Assembly (NCBI RefSeq): GCF_016863135.1
Contig: NZ_BOOH01000001.1
Span: forward strand, 186,001-250,000
Source: Planobispora longispora
GTDB taxonomy: Bacteria; Actinomycetota; Actinomycetes; Streptosporangiales; Streptosporangiaceae
Reading direction: 5' to 3'
DNA: 64,000 nucleotides
The notes below the pieces were generated by a model. The model was given only the letters and a program-made list of their open reading frames with translations. It was not told the DNA's origin and made no database searches. Of the stretch, positions 33,818 through 43,153 are shown one piece after another (the stretch's first letter is position 1; each line of letters begins with the position of its first letter). The position numbers were made by a program, and so were the translations under genes.

Positions 33818-36163
33818 CTATCCCCTGCCACCCGGCAGGTTCAGGCCGATGATCACGGGGTCGTGGTCGGAGGAGCGGAACGCGTTGGGCTCGTAGAGGC
33901 CCGGCGGGTTGTACTCCAGGTTGTAATCGAGGGACCTGCTCTCATCCGAGTTGATGTGCCAGATCGTGGCGCCGGTGACCCGCCGGAGCAGCTGCTTGCC
34001 GACCAGGGCGTGGTCGAGCTCGCCGAGCTGGCCGTTGAACAGGTAGCTGTAGCGCAGCGGGGCGGGGATGAACTTCTTCGTCACGCTGGTCAGGCCGCCG
34101 GCCTCCAGGGTGTCGATCGGGTCCTCCTCGCCGTAGGCGTTGAGGTCGCCCAGGACCAGCGGGTTGGGCAGGTCCAGGCTCTGGATCAGGCCGAGCGTGG
34201 CCTGGGCCTGGCGGACGCGCTCGCCGTTGTAGCAGCTCTGCCCGTCGCCCTGGTCGGCGTCCGGCCCGGTGGCGTCCTCGTCGCAGCCCTTGGACTTGTA
34301 GTGGTTGACCAGCACGGTGAACGACTGGCCGCCCTGGACCCGGCGGAAGGTCTGGATCAGCGGGGGCCGGCGGAAGACCGGGTCGGTCGAGGACTGCGCC
34401 GCGCCGACGAGCTCCACCTTGGCCGGCTTGTAGATCATCGCGACGTGGATGAGGTCGGTGCCGGGGTAGGGGTGGGCCAGCGCCGCGTAGGTGCCGGCGC
34501 CGACCTCGGCGTTGAGCGCGTCGACCAGGGCCTGGACGGCGGTCTGGCCGTTGTTCTGGACCTCCATCAGGCCGACGACGTCGGCGTCGATGCCCTTCAG
34601 CGCGGCGACCAGCTTGGTCAGCTGGCGCTGCTGCTCCTCGGCGGTGTTCGCGCCGCGCGAGCCCAGGGTGGTGAACCAGTTGAGGGTGTTGAAGCTCGCC
34701 ACCTTGACGTTGCCGAACACCGGCAGCGGCTTGGGCAGGCGCGGGCTGGTGCGCAGGAACTTCACCGGCTCGGTCGGCTGGAGGCGGTACTTGCCGAAGC
34801 CGTACCCCATGACGCCGGTGAGGCCGATCGTGGTGTCGCCCAGCCGGACCACGCGCGGTTCGGTGTGCGGGATGACCGGCGGGTTCTCCACGGTGGAGCC
34901 GTCGTCCACCAGGAGGGTGCGGCGCGCGTCCTTGGCGGGGTCCACGCCCGGCCGGTCGGTCGGCTGGTACACGCGGCCGTCGGAGGCGACGTTGATCTCG
35001 CCGTAGCGGCCCTGGTTGTAGTGGTCGGTGACGGTGAGCGGCTCGGGGAAGGTGACGAGCATGCTCTCGACCGGCTCGAAGGTCGCGCCCTCGGCGCGCG
35101 GCAGGTTCTGCTTGGCCGGGGCGATCGTGCCGGTGCCGCACACGTCCACGGCGGTGGCCGGGGAGATCTCGGTCCAGCCGTTGAACTCCACGGCCCTGCC
35201 GGTGACCAGGACGCGGTCGCCGACCTTGACGTCCTTGAAGGACGCGCGGGCGAAGACGAACAGGCCCTCGGAGGTGGCCGGGTCGGCGTCCGGGGTCGGG
35301 TCCTGCAGGAAGAACCCGTTGAGCTGGTTCGGCTGCTGGAAGTCGGCGGTCACCACGCCCTCGACGCGGACGGTCTGACCGGCCAGCGGGCTGACGTCGC
35401 CGCTGCCCTGCACCTGGGCGATCTGGTGGGTCGCCGGGGTCTCGCACGGGGCGGTGGTCGGCGTCGGGCTGGGCGTGGGCGTCGCGGTCGGCTCGGGACC
35501 GGTGCCGCAGGGCGCCGGGGCGGTGGCCCGGTTGCGCGGGGCCGGGGCGGCGGCCTCGACGTCGGCGCCGTTGGCGTCGGTGTCGGTGCAGCCGCCGGCC
35601 TTGCGCAGTCCCGCGGTGGTGTTCGACAGGGTGGGGGCGGCGGCGCCCTCGGAGTAGTTGGCGGTGCCGTAGCCGACGAGGTCGGCGATGAGCGCGGTCT
35701 GCTCGGGGGTGCAGGGCGCGGAGCCGCCGTTGCAGGCCAGGCCCTCGGCGGAGCGGACCAGGGCGACCTTGCCCGAGCTCCCGCTCATGTTGACCGAGCC
35801 GGTGCTGTCCGGCGTGGGCAGCGCGGCGCCGTTGGCCCCGCCGGCGAGCTGGACCAGGTGGTACTGGCCCGGGGCCAGGGTGCCGGACAGCGCCACCGTG
35901 CCGGCGGCGAAGTTGCCGGTGCCGGTGGCGCTGGCGTACTGGACCGACCAGCCGTCCAGGGCGACGGGCGCGGAGCTCCGGTTGAACAGCTCGACGAAGT
36001 CGTTGGCGAACGGGGCGCCGCTGTTGCCGCCGCCGCCGTAGACCTGGCTGACGACGACGGTGCCCGGCGCGGCCAGAGCCGGGGTTGAGGTGAGGACCGC
36101 GACACCGGCGGCGGTGACGCCGACGGCCGCGAAGGCGGCGAGCGCCCGGGATAAAACACGCAT
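33818..36163 (-). CDS. Secreted ExeM/NucH-type extracellular endonuclease
   Basis: 781 aa. Signal peptide ~1-31 (TSTPALAAPG). Residues ~33-200 are a lamin-tail domain (VVVSQVYGGGGNSGAPFANDFVELFN in two halves), then a Thr/Pro linker (TATPTPSPTPTT), an OB-fold-like segment (TVRVEGVVTADF to VLVTGRAVEFNG, about 245-330) and an endonuclease/exonuclease/phosphatase domain (~490-780) with SFNTLNWF, VVGLMEVQN and the final SSDHDPVI. Such enzymes degrade extracellular DNA for nutrient recovery or biofilm turnover. Single minus-strand gene. Confidence 0.92.
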   Translation of the reverse strand: MRVLSRALAAFAAVGVTAAGVAVLTSTPALAAPGTVVVSQVYGGGGNSGAPFANDFVELFNRSSAPVALDGWSVQYASATGTGNFAAGTVALSGTLAPGQYHLVQLAGGANGAALPTPDSTGSVNMSGSSGKVALVRSAEGLACNGGSAPCTPEQTALIADLVGYGTANYSEGAAAPTLSNTTAGLRKAGGCTDTDANGADVEAAAPAPRNRATAPAPCGTGPEPTATPTPSPTPTTAPCETPATHQIAQVQGSGDVSPLAGQTVRVEGVVTADFQQPNQLNGFFLQDPTPDADPATSEGLFVFARASFKDVKVGDRVLVTGRAVEFNGWTEISPATAVDVCGTGTIAPAKQNLPRAEGATFEPVESMLVTFPEPLTVTDHYNQGRYGEINVASDGRVYQPTDRPGVDPAKDARRTLLVDDGSTVENPPVIPHTEPRVVRLGDTTIGLTGVMGYGFGKYRLQPTEPVKFLRTSPRLPKPLPVFGNVKVASFNTLNWFTTLGSRGANTAEEQQRQLTKLVAALKGIDADVVGLMEVQNNGQTAVQALVDALNAEVGAGTYAALAHPYPGTDLIHVAMIYKPAKVELVGAAQSSTDPVFRRPPLIQTFRRVQGGQSFTVLVNHYKSKGCDEDATGPDADQGDGQSCYNGERVRQAQATLGLIQSLDLPNPLVLGDLNAYGEEDPIDTLEAGGLTSVTKKFIPAPLRYSYLFNGQLGELDHALVGKQLLRRVTGATIWHINSDESRSLDYNLEYNPPGLYEPNAFRSSDHDPVIIGLNLPGGRG

Positions 36164-36405
36164 GGCAGGAGCGTAGAGCCCATCGAATCGCCTTACGTCC
36201 GCCTATAAGTGGACGGAAGGCGAAATTAGGAATATTGACACTTCATGTCGATCCGCTGTACGGAACCTCGGCTTGCCTTGACCTAGCCCGGCCGCCCGAC
36301 GGCGGCTCCGGGTCATCTCAGGGTCCTCCCGGATGCGCGGCCCCTTCCCGATGACCAGGATGGATGCCGGATACCCTGGAAGGGGACCGCACACCTGGGG
36401 AGAGC

Positions 36406-37104
36406 ATGGCGAGCAACGGGGTCATCGACGACTACGTCACCGGGCTCGGCCGGGCGCTCCGCGGGCCGCGGGGCGCCAAGCTCGACCTGATCACCGAGGC
36501 GCGCGACAGCCTGCTCGACGCCGCCGAGGCCCTGGAGCTCGACGGCCTGGACCGGCCCCGGGCCGAGCGGGCCGCGGTCGAGGAGTTCGGCACGATCGGC
36601 GAGATCGCCCCGGGCTACCAGCGGGAGCTGTCCGTCGCCGCGGGCCGCAGGCTCGCCGCTCTGATCTTCCTGTCCGTGCCGCTCACCGCGGCCCTGTGGA
36701 CCGCGATCTGGCAGGTCTTCCCGGTGGACGCGACCTCCCACGCGGCCCAGCCGGACTGGTTCGTGCCGGTGGCCCGCGCCATGGACGTCACGCAGGTCGG
36801 CATCGGGGTGGTCGGCGCGTTCGCGCTGCTCGCGCTCGGCCGGGGACGGCGCAGGCTCCGGCGGCCGTGGCTGGTCACCCGGGCGCTGGGGGTGTTCGTC
36901 TGGGCCATGCTGCCGGTCATGCTCGTGCTGTGCGGGGCCCTGATGTACGGCTCGGACAGGTCGTTCGGCTTCTCCGACTACCCGCCCGGCCTCGTCGCCT
37001 CCGTGGTGAGCTACGGCGTGTGGGGCCTGCAGATCTACTGCGCGACCCGCTGCATCGGCGTCACGGCCTTCGCGGGGGCGGACCCGGCGGCGACCCGGTC
37101 ATAG
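36406..37104 (+). CDS. HAAS/permease-prefix-domain membrane protein
   Basis: 232 aa from the ATG at 36406 (GGGGAGAG upstream). Residues 1-75 are a HAAS-type helical domain (VIDDYVTGLGRALRG, LITEARDSLLDAAEAL, AVEEFGTIGEIAPGYQ); four to five hydrophobic segments follow. Proteins with this domain are often encoded beside PadR regulators and may tether or modulate them. Here a PadR gene lies 150 bases away in convergent orientation, with a tandem repeat between. Confidence 0.8.
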   Translation: MASNGVIDDYVTGLGRALRGPRGAKLDLITEARDSLLDAAEALELDGLDRPRAERAAVEEFGTIGEIAPGYQRELSVAAGRRLAALIFLSVPLTAALWTAIWQVFPVDATSHAAQPDWFVPVARAMDVTQVGIGVVGAFALLALGRGRRRLRRPWLVTRALGVFVWAMLPVMLVLCGALMYGSDRSFGFSDYPPGLVASVVSYGVWGLQIYCATRCIGVTAFAGADPAATRS

Positions 37105-37120
37105 CGGGATCCGCCCCGAC

Positions 37121-37222
37121 GGCTCGGCACAGACCCTGACGACCCGGCACAGACCTGGCCGCCCGACAGACCTGACGGTCCGGCACAGATCCCGACGGTC
37201 CGGCACAGATCCCGACGGCCCG
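37121..37222. repeat. 20-base tandem repeat, about five units
   Basis: Units of the form GACGGTCCGGCACAGATCCC; the last two full copies are identical, earlier ones diverged (one shortened to 16). It fills the space between the convergent HAAS and PadR genes. Confidence 0.88.
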
Positions 37223-37254
37223 CGGCCCGCGCCCGGCCGGGCCGGGGCCGGCCC

Positions 37255-37593
37255 TCACTTGGTGGGGCGCGGCTCCAGCACGCTGCCGATGGTGCTGGCG
37301 AAGCGCCGCCAGGCCGAGCGCTCGCCGGCCAGGGCCGTACGGCCCGCCGAGGTCAGCCGGTAGGTGCGCCGCTTGCGCCCGCCCACCGTCGCCCACTCGC
37401 TGGCCAGGTATCCCGCCTGCTCCAGGCGGCGCAGCGCGGGGTAGACCGTGCCGGTCGGCACGTTCAGCGCGCCCCCGCTGCGCTCCTGGAGCGCCTCGAT
37501 GATCGCGTAACCGTGCAGGGGCTCGCTCTCCAGTACGGACAGCAGCAGGGCGTCCATATGCCCGCGGAGCGCGTCGGTGTTCACGTCCTTCAC
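37255..37593 (-). CDS. PadR-family transcriptional regulator
   Basis: 112 aa, GTG start with AGAGG upstream. Winged HTH of the PadR type: MDALLLSVLESEPLHGYAIIEAL, NVPTGTVYPALRRLEQAGYL and the wing VGGRKRRTYRLTSAG. The C-terminal helix is short (PadR-s2 size). It is divergent from cydA, and the 98-base gap holds an elaborate palindromic array; the simplest reading is that it represses cydABDC and itself. The signal is not evident (no Cys pair or cofactor motif). Confidence 0.93.
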   Translation of the reverse strand: MKDVNTDALRGHMDALLLSVLESEPLHGYAIIEALQERSGGALNVPTGTVYPALRRLEQAGYLASEWATVGGRKRRTYRLTSAGRTALAGERSAWRRFASTIGSVLEPRPTK

Positions 37594-37605
37594 CCTACCT
37601 CTCGA

Positions 37606-37669
37606 ATAGACAGCCTACATGTAGGTGTTCTACATGTAGGCTGTCTATAAGTAGAGTGTCTACAAGTAG
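37606..37669. promoter_or_regulatory. Operator array before cydA: four 10-base palindromes at 15-base period
   Basis: CTACATGTAG (37615-37624), CTACATGTAG (37630-37639), CTATAAGTAG (37645-37654) and CTACAAGTAG (37660-37669) start exactly 15 bases apart. The first two lie in a perfect inverted repeat with 19-base arms and a 5-base spacer (37606-37648). The array lies 22-85 bases before the cydA start and just upstream of the PadR gene. PadR-family sites typically contain such symmetrical ATGT/ACAT halves. Confidence 0.85.
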
Positions 37670-37690
37670 GCCAACAACGGAGGTGACGCC

Positions 37691-38881
37691 ATGGACGTGC
37701 TCGACCTGGCCCGGACGCAGTTCGCGGTGACGGGGAGCCTGCACTTCCTGTTCGTCGTGCTGACGCTGGGCCTGGCCCCCCTCGTCGCGATCATGCAGAC
37801 CGTCGGCACGTTCCGCGGCAGGCCGGACATGATGCGGATGGCCCGCTTCTGGGGCCAGATCTACGTGATCAACTACGCCCTGGGCATCGCCACCGGCCTG
37901 GTGATGGAGTTCCAGTTCGGCCTGAGCTGGAGCGGCCTGTCGCACTACGCGGGGGACGTCTTCGGCGCGCCGCTGGCGATCGAGACGCTCGGCGCCTTCT
38001 TCCTGGAGTCCACGTTCCTCGGCCTGTGGATCTTCGGCTGGCACCGGCTGTCACCGAGGCTCCACCTGGCGTGCATCTGGATCGTCACACTGACCGCCTA
38101 CGCCTCGGCGTTCTGGATCATGGTGGCGAACGCGTTCCTGCAGAACCCGGCGGGCGCGGCGGACCGGGGCGACCACCTGGAGCTGGTCGACCCCGGCGCG
38201 CTGCTCGCCAACCCCATGCTCGTCATGGCACTCCCCCACGTGATCGGCGCGTCCCTGCTCACCGGCGGTTTCGTGGTCATGGGCGCCAGCGCCTACCGGC
38301 TGTTCCGCAGGACTTCCGAGCAGCGGTTCTTCACCGCCTCCCTCCGGTTCGGGGTGGTCGTCGCCGCCGTCGGCGCCGTGGTCACGGTCGCCTTCGGCTT
38401 CGCGCAGTTCGGCCCGGTCGGGGAGTTCCAGCCGGGCAAGTTCGACGACGCCCCGCTGGCCGGGGCGGGGCTCGGCTTCATGATCATGATCGGGGAGCTG
38501 CTCCAGCTCTTCGTGCTGTTCTTCCTCCTGCCCGTCATCCACTGGCTGCCGCGCTGGCGCTGGGTGCACCCGCTCGTGATGCTGGCGACCCCGCTGCCGT
38601 TCCTCGCCGCGATCCTCGGCTGGCTGGCCCGCGAGGTCGGCCGCCAGCCCTGGCTGATCTACGGCAAGCTCACCGTGGCCGACGCGATGTCCCCCGGGCT
38701 GACCTCCGGGATGGTGACCACCTCGCTCATCGCCTTCACCGCCGTGCTCGGCCTGCTCGCGGTGACCGACTACATCCTGATCGCCCGCACGGTACGGCGC
38801 GGCCCGGCCGCCGTCTCCCTGGGCGCGGCCCCCACCGGCCCCGACCCCGCCCCCGAGCGCGCCGCCGCGCTGAGCCTGTAA
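37691..38881 (+). CDS. cydA: Cytochrome bd oxidase subunit I
   Basis: 396 aa, ATG after GGAGGTGACGCC. Quinol-oxidising, haem-bearing membrane subunit. N-terminal ARTQFAVTGSLHFLFVVLTLG carries the haem-ligand His19; VMEFQFGLSWSGLSHYAGDVFGAPLAIE and the conserved GWLAREVGRQPWLIYG segment are present. About 400 residues versus 450-520 in many bacteria; the Q-loop belongs to the short class. Together with CydB it reduces oxygen at high affinity without proton pumping. Confidence 0.94.
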   Translation: MDVLDLARTQFAVTGSLHFLFVVLTLGLAPLVAIMQTVGTFRGRPDMMRMARFWGQIYVINYALGIATGLVMEFQFGLSWSGLSHYAGDVFGAPLAIETLGAFFLESTFLGLWIFGWHRLSPRLHLACIWIVTLTAYASAFWIMVANAFLQNPAGAADRGDHLELVDPGALLANPMLVMALPHVIGASLLTGGFVVMGASAYRLFRRTSEQRFFTASLRFGVVVAAVGAVVTVAFGFAQFGPVGEFQPGKFDDAPLAGAGLGFMIMIGELLQLFVLFFLLPVIHWLPRWRWVHPLVMLATPLPFLAAILGWLAREVGRQPWLIYGKLTVADAMSPGLTSGMVTTSLIAFTAVLGLLAVTDYILIARTVRRGPAAVSLGAAPTGPDPAPERAAALSL

Positions 38882-38891
38882 GGAGGCACCC

Positions 38892-39650
38892 GTGGACATC
38901 CTCTGGTTCGGCGTCTTCGCCGTCCTGCTGCTGGGCTACTTCGCCCTGGAGGGATTCGACATCGGGCTCGGCATGCTCCTGCCGGTCCTCGGCCGCACCC
39001 AGGAGGGCCGCGACCGCGTCGTGGCCGCCATGGCGCCGTACGTGCTGGCCAACGAGGTCTGGCTGGTGGCGGTGGCCGGCGTGCTCTTCGGCGCCTACCC
39101 GCGCGCCGAGGGCGAGGTCCTGTTCGGTCTCTACCCGCTGGTCGTCTCACTGCTGGTCTCGTGGATCGTGCGCGACGCCGGGCTCTGGTTCCGCCGCCGT
39201 CTGGACGGCCGCGCCTGGCGCGCCGGGTGGGACGGGGCCATCTGCCTCGGCTCCTTCGGCCTGGCGTTCAGCTGGGGCGCCGCCCTGGTCGCGCTGGCGA
39301 GCGGGATGTCGATCACCCCGCTCGGGCTCGCCGGCGGGGTCGCGGTCGCCGCGGCCCTCGCCTTCCACGGGTGGACCTTCGTCTCCTGGCGGCTGCCCGG
39401 CCGGGTGACGGGCGCGCGCCGGAGCGGGACGGCGCTCCTCGTCTCCGCCTGCGTGGCCGCCGCGCCCGCCGCCGCGCTGCTGGCCGGGGCCGCACCCTGG
39501 CTCCTGGGGCACACCGCCCCCACCGATACGCTGAATGTGCTCAGTCTCATGATCCTGCCCTTCGCGCCGGTCATGATCGGTGGGCAAGTATGGGTGTGGC
39601 GCACGTTCGGTCCCGGGCGGGCGCCGGAGCGCACTCCGTCCTTCTTCTAG
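38892..39650 (+). CDS. cydB: Cytochrome bd oxidase subunit II, shortened
   Basis: 252 aa, GTG start with AAGGAGG. Opening LWFGVFAVLLLGYFALEGFDIGLGMLLPVLGR is diagnostic, and the last helix (LMILPFAPVMIGGQVWVW) corresponds to the usual CydB end. About seven hydrophobic helices are visible instead of the eight or nine typical of CydB (around 340-380 aa), so the missing residues appear to be internal. The frame is clean and followed directly by cydD, so I take it as functional. Confidence 0.9.
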   Translation: MDILWFGVFAVLLLGYFALEGFDIGLGMLLPVLGRTQEGRDRVVAAMAPYVLANEVWLVAVAGVLFGAYPRAEGEVLFGLYPLVVSLLVSWIVRDAGLWFRRRLDGRAWRAGWDGAICLGSFGLAFSWGAALVALASGMSITPLGLAGGVAVAAALAFHGWTFVSWRLPGRVTGARRSGTALLVSACVAAAPAAALLAGAAPWLLGHTAPTDTLNVLSLMILPFAPVMIGGQVWVWRTFGPGRAPERTPSFF

Positions 39651-39690
39651 GGACTCCCCCCGGGGCCCCGGACACCCTCGTAAGGCACGC

Positions 39691-41415
39691 ATGCACAAGG
39701 ATCTCCTGCGGCTGGCGCGAAGCGAGCGAGCCGTCCGCCGTCATCTGGCCCTCTGCCTGGCCGCCGCGGTCCTCGCCGGGCTGCTCGTCCTGGTCCAGGC
39801 GGAACTGCTGGCCGGTGTCCTGTCCGGGCGCTTCGCCGCCGCGGCCCTGCTCCCGCTGGCGCTGGTCGTCGGGGCCCGGGGAGTGCTCGGCCTGGTCCAG
39901 GGCGTGGCGGCCGGGCACACCACGACCGCGGTGAAGTCGGTCCTGCGCCACCGGCTGCTGTCGCGGCTGCGCGAGCTGGGCCCGGCCCGGCTGGCCTCGC
40001 ACCGCTCCGGTGAGCTGGTGACGCTGGCCGGCCGGGGCCTCGACGCCCTCGACCCCTACCTGAACGGCTACCTGCCGTCGGTCGCGGTGGCGGCCGTCGT
40101 GCCGGTCGCCGTGCTCGTCCGGCTGGTCACCGCGGACCTGGCCAGCGCGGTGATCGTGCTCGTCACGCTCCCGCTGATCCCGATCTTCGGCGCGCTGGTC
40201 GGGATGCACACCAAGGCCGTCACCGAACGCCAGTGGCGGGCCCTGTCCCGCCTCGGCGGGCACTTCCTCGACGTGGTCCGCGGCCTGCCGACGCTGCGCG
40301 CCTTCGGCCGGGCCCGCTACCAGGCGGAGGTGATCGGGCGGGTCGCCGACGAGCACCGGGCCGCGACCATGCGCACGCTGCGCGTGGCGTTCCTGTCGTC
40401 GCTGGTGCTGGAGCTGGCCGCGTCGCTGTCGCTGGCCCTGGTCGCGGTCCCGATCGGCCTGCGGCTGCTGGGCGGGACGCTGGACCTGCCGGCCGCGCTG
40501 CTGGTGCTGCTGCTGGCCCCGGAGGCGTACCTGCCGCTGCGCACCATGGGCAACAGGTTCCACGCGGCGATGGAGGGCGTCGCAGCCGCCGACCAGGCGT
40601 TCGCCGTACTGGACGGGGAGAGCGGGGACGACGCACGCGGGGCCGCGCACGGCGGGCACGGAACGGACGGGCGCGCGGGCGCGTCCGGCCCGGATGGGAC
40701 GGGGACCGCGCCGCGGGCCCGGCGGGGGGCGCCGGAGATCCGGCTGGAGAACGTCACCGTGCGCTATCCGGGACGCCCGGAGGCGGCGCTGGAGGACGTC
40801 TCGCTGGTGATCGGGCCCGGTGAGCGGGTGGCGCTGGTCGGCGAGAGCGGCGCGGGCAAGAGCACCCTGCTCCACCTGCTGCTCGGTTTCGTCACCCCGG
40901 AGAGCGGGAGGGTGCTGGTCGACGGGGCGGAACCGACCGCGGACGACGCCTGGCGGCGGCGGCTGGCCTTCGTGCCGCAGCGCCCGCACCTGTTCGCCGC
41001 CTCGGTGGCCGACAACATCCGGCTGGGCTCGCCCGCCGCGACGATCGAGGAGGTCTGGGCGGCGGCGCGGGCCGCGCACGCCGACGGGTTCACCGCGGAG
41101 CTGCCGGAGGGCTACGACACGGTCCTCGGCGAGCGCGGCGCGAACCTCTCGGCCGGGCAGCGGCAGCGGGTCGCGCTGGCCCGCGCGTTCTGCCGCCCGG
41201 GAGCCGACGTCCTGCTGCTGGACGAGCCGACCGCGCGTCTGGACGGCCGGAGCGAGGCCGCGATCGTCGCGGCCACCCGGGACCTCTCCGCGGGCCGGAC
41301 CGCGGTGATCGTGGCCCACCGGCCCGCGATGATCGACCTCGCCGACCGGGTGATCCGGATCGCCGACGGCCGGGTCGTGTCGGATTCGGCGTCGATGATC
41401 GAGGAGTCGCGATGA
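39691..41415 (+). CDS. cydD: ABC exporter subunit CydD (cytochrome bd assembly)
   Basis: 574 aa from the ATG at 39691 (TAAGG upstream). Six transmembrane segments (1-300) then a nucleotide-binding domain with GESGAGKST (Walker A), NLSAGQRQRVALARA (signature) and DVLLLDEP (Walker B). A Gly/Asp/Ala-rich linker of ~35 residues (GDDARGAAHGGHG) joins them. CydDC exports cysteine/glutathione or delivers haem needed for bd oxidase assembly. Overlaps cydC (ATGA). Confidence 0.92.
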   Translation: MHKDLLRLARSERAVRRHLALCLAAAVLAGLLVLVQAELLAGVLSGRFAAAALLPLALVVGARGVLGLVQGVAAGHTTTAVKSVLRHRLLSRLRELGPARLASHRSGELVTLAGRGLDALDPYLNGYLPSVAVAAVVPVAVLVRLVTADLASAVIVLVTLPLIPIFGALVGMHTKAVTERQWRALSRLGGHFLDVVRGLPTLRAFGRARYQAEVIGRVADEHRAATMRTLRVAFLSSLVLELAASLSLALVAVPIGLRLLGGTLDLPAALLVLLLAPEAYLPLRTMGNRFHAAMEGVAAADQAFAVLDGESGDDARGAAHGGHGTDGRAGASGPDGTGTAPRARRGAPEIRLENVTVRYPGRPEAALEDVSLVIGPGERVALVGESGAGKSTLLHLLLGFVTPESGRVLVDGAEPTADDAWRRRLAFVPQRPHLFAASVADNIRLGSPAATIEEVWAAARAAHADGFTAELPEGYDTVLGERGANLSAGQRQRVALARAFCRPGADVLLLDEPTARLDGRSEAAIVAATRDLSAGRTAVIVAHRPAMIDLADRVIRIADGRVVSDSASMIEESR

Positions 41416-43106
41416 AGCGGATGGGCGGGCGGCTCGCCCTGGCGGCGGCGGCCGGGGCCGCGGCGGAGCTCGCCGGGCTGGGACTGATCGGGTCCGCGGC
41501 GTGGCTCATCGCCAGGGCGGCCGAGCAGCCGCCGCTGGCGGCGCTGAGCGTGGCGATCGTCGGCGTGCGCGCGTTCGCGACGAGCAAGGGCGTCTTCCGG
41601 TACGGCGAACGCCTGGCCGGGCACGACGTCGCGCTCCGCGCCCAGGCGACGACCCGCGAGCGGCTCTACCGGGCGCTCATCCCGGCGGGGCCGCGCGACC
41701 AGGGCGGGGCCGACCTGCTCAGCCGGATGGTCGACGACACCGACGCGGTCCAGGACCTGCTCGTCAGAGGGCTGCTCCCGGCGCTCGCGGCGCTGGTCAC
41801 CGGGGTCGCGGCCGTCACGGTCGGGTTCTTCCTGCTCCCGGCGGCGGCGCTGGTGCTGCTGGCCGGGCTGCTGGCCGCCGGGATCGTGCTCCCCGCCGGG
41901 GTGACCGCCGTCACGCGGCGCCGGGCGGCGCGGCTCGCCCCGGCCCGCGCCGAGCTGGCCGCCCGGGTCGCCGACCTGCTGCACGGGGCCGCCGACCTGG
42001 CCGCCTACGGGGCGGGCGACCGGGCGCTGGCGGCCTCCGCCGAGGCCGACGCCCGGCTGGCCGCGCTGGAGCGGGGCCAGGCGCGGGTGAACGCGGCCGC
42101 CGCCTGTCTGGGGGTGCTCGCCCAGGGACTGACCGTCGTCGGGGTGGTGCTGGTGGCCCAGGCGGCGGACGCCGGGTCCGTGGCGACCGCCGTGCTCGCG
42201 CTGACCTCGCTGGTCTCCTTCGAGCCGGTCCTGCCGATGGCCGCCGCCGCCGAGCGGATGGCCGGGGTGTCCGCCGCCCTGCGCCGCCTGAGGGAGGTCC
42301 GGGCGGCGCCGCCCGCCGTCGCCGAGCCCGGCCGGCCGGCGGCCGTTCCGGCCGGCCCGCTGACGGTGGAGGTCGAGGACCTGGTCGTCCGGCACGCCCC
42401 CGGCCGCTCCCCCGCCCTGAACGGCGTCGGCCTGACCCTCACCCCGGGCAGGCGCGTGGCGATCGTCGGCCCGAGCGGCGCGGGCAAGAGCACTCTGCTG
42501 TCGGCCCTGATGCGCCTGGTCGAGCCCGAGTCGGGCACGCTCCGGCTGCGCGGGGAGGACGGGCCTGCGGTCGATCTGCGGGAGCTGCCCTCGGACGAGG
42601 CCCGGCGGGTGATGACGGGGCTGACGCAGGACCCGTACGTGTTCCAGGCCCCGCTCCGGGACAACCTGCGGCTGGCCGGCCCCGAGGCCGGTGAGGAGGA
42701 GCTGGCCGAGGCCGTACGGCGGGCGCGGCTGGACGGGTGGGTCGAGCGGGTCGGGTGGGACGCCGCGCTCGGCGAGGACGGGCGGACGGTCTCCGGCGGC
42801 CAGCTGCAGCGGCTGGCGCTGGCGCGGGCCCTGCTGAACGACCCGCCCGTGCTCCTGCTGGACGAGCCCGCCGAGGCCCTCGACGAGGAGACCGCCGACG
42901 CGCTCATGGCCGACCTGCTCGACGCCACCCGGGGCCGTACGACGCTGCTGGTCACGCACCGGCTGCGCGGCCTGGAGGAGGTGGACGAGATCGTCGTGCT
43001 GGAGAACGGCTCGGTCGTCCAGCGGGGCGCCCACGACGAGCTGGTCGGCGTCCCCGGCTACTACCGGGACCTGTGGCGCGCGGAGGCGATGGTCTCCCGC
43101 CGGTGA
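41412..43106 (+). CDS. cydC: ABC exporter subunit CydC (cytochrome bd assembly)
   Basis: 564 aa, start overlapping the cydD stop. Transmembrane half with SAAWLIARAAEQPP and the GVFRYGERLAGHDVALR motif typical of CydC; ATPase half with GPSGAGKST, TVSGGQLQRLALARA and VLLLDEPAEALDEE. Forms the heterodimer with CydD. Last gene of cydABDC; a strong hairpin follows. Confidence 0.93.
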   Translation: MKRMGGRLALAAAAGAAAELAGLGLIGSAAWLIARAAEQPPLAALSVAIVGVRAFATSKGVFRYGERLAGHDVALRAQATTRERLYRALIPAGPRDQGGADLLSRMVDDTDAVQDLLVRGLLPALAALVTGVAAVTVGFFLLPAAALVLLAGLLAAGIVLPAGVTAVTRRRAARLAPARAELAARVADLLHGAADLAAYGAGDRALAASAEADARLAALERGQARVNAAAACLGVLAQGLTVVGVVLVAQAADAGSVATAVLALTSLVSFEPVLPMAAAAERMAGVSAALRRLREVRAAPPAVAEPGRPAAVPAGPLTVEVEDLVVRHAPGRSPALNGVGLTLTPGRRVAIVGPSGAGKSTLLSALMRLVEPESGTLRLRGEDGPAVDLRELPSDEARRVMTGLTQDPYVFQAPLRDNLRLAGPEAGEEELAEAVRRARLDGWVERVGWDAALGEDGRTVSGGQLQRLALARALLNDPPVLLLDEPAEALDEETADALMADLLDATRGRTTLLVTHRLRGLEEVDEIVVLENGSVVQRGAHDELVGVPGYYRDLWRAEAMVSRR

Positions 43107-43150
43107 CCGCGGCCGGAGGTCTCCCTCTCCCCGGGAGCCTCCGGCCGCGG
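43107..43150. terminator. Bidirectional terminator after cydC
   Basis: 13-base perfect inverted repeat CCGCGGCCGGAGG/CCTCCGGCCGCGG with an 18-base loop between convergent genes. Confidence 0.8.
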
Positions 43151-43153
43151 GCC

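Noticed and set aside
37121-37222. CRISPR array
   Set aside because: Units are contiguous 20-base tandem copies without unique spacers, and no cas genes are present.
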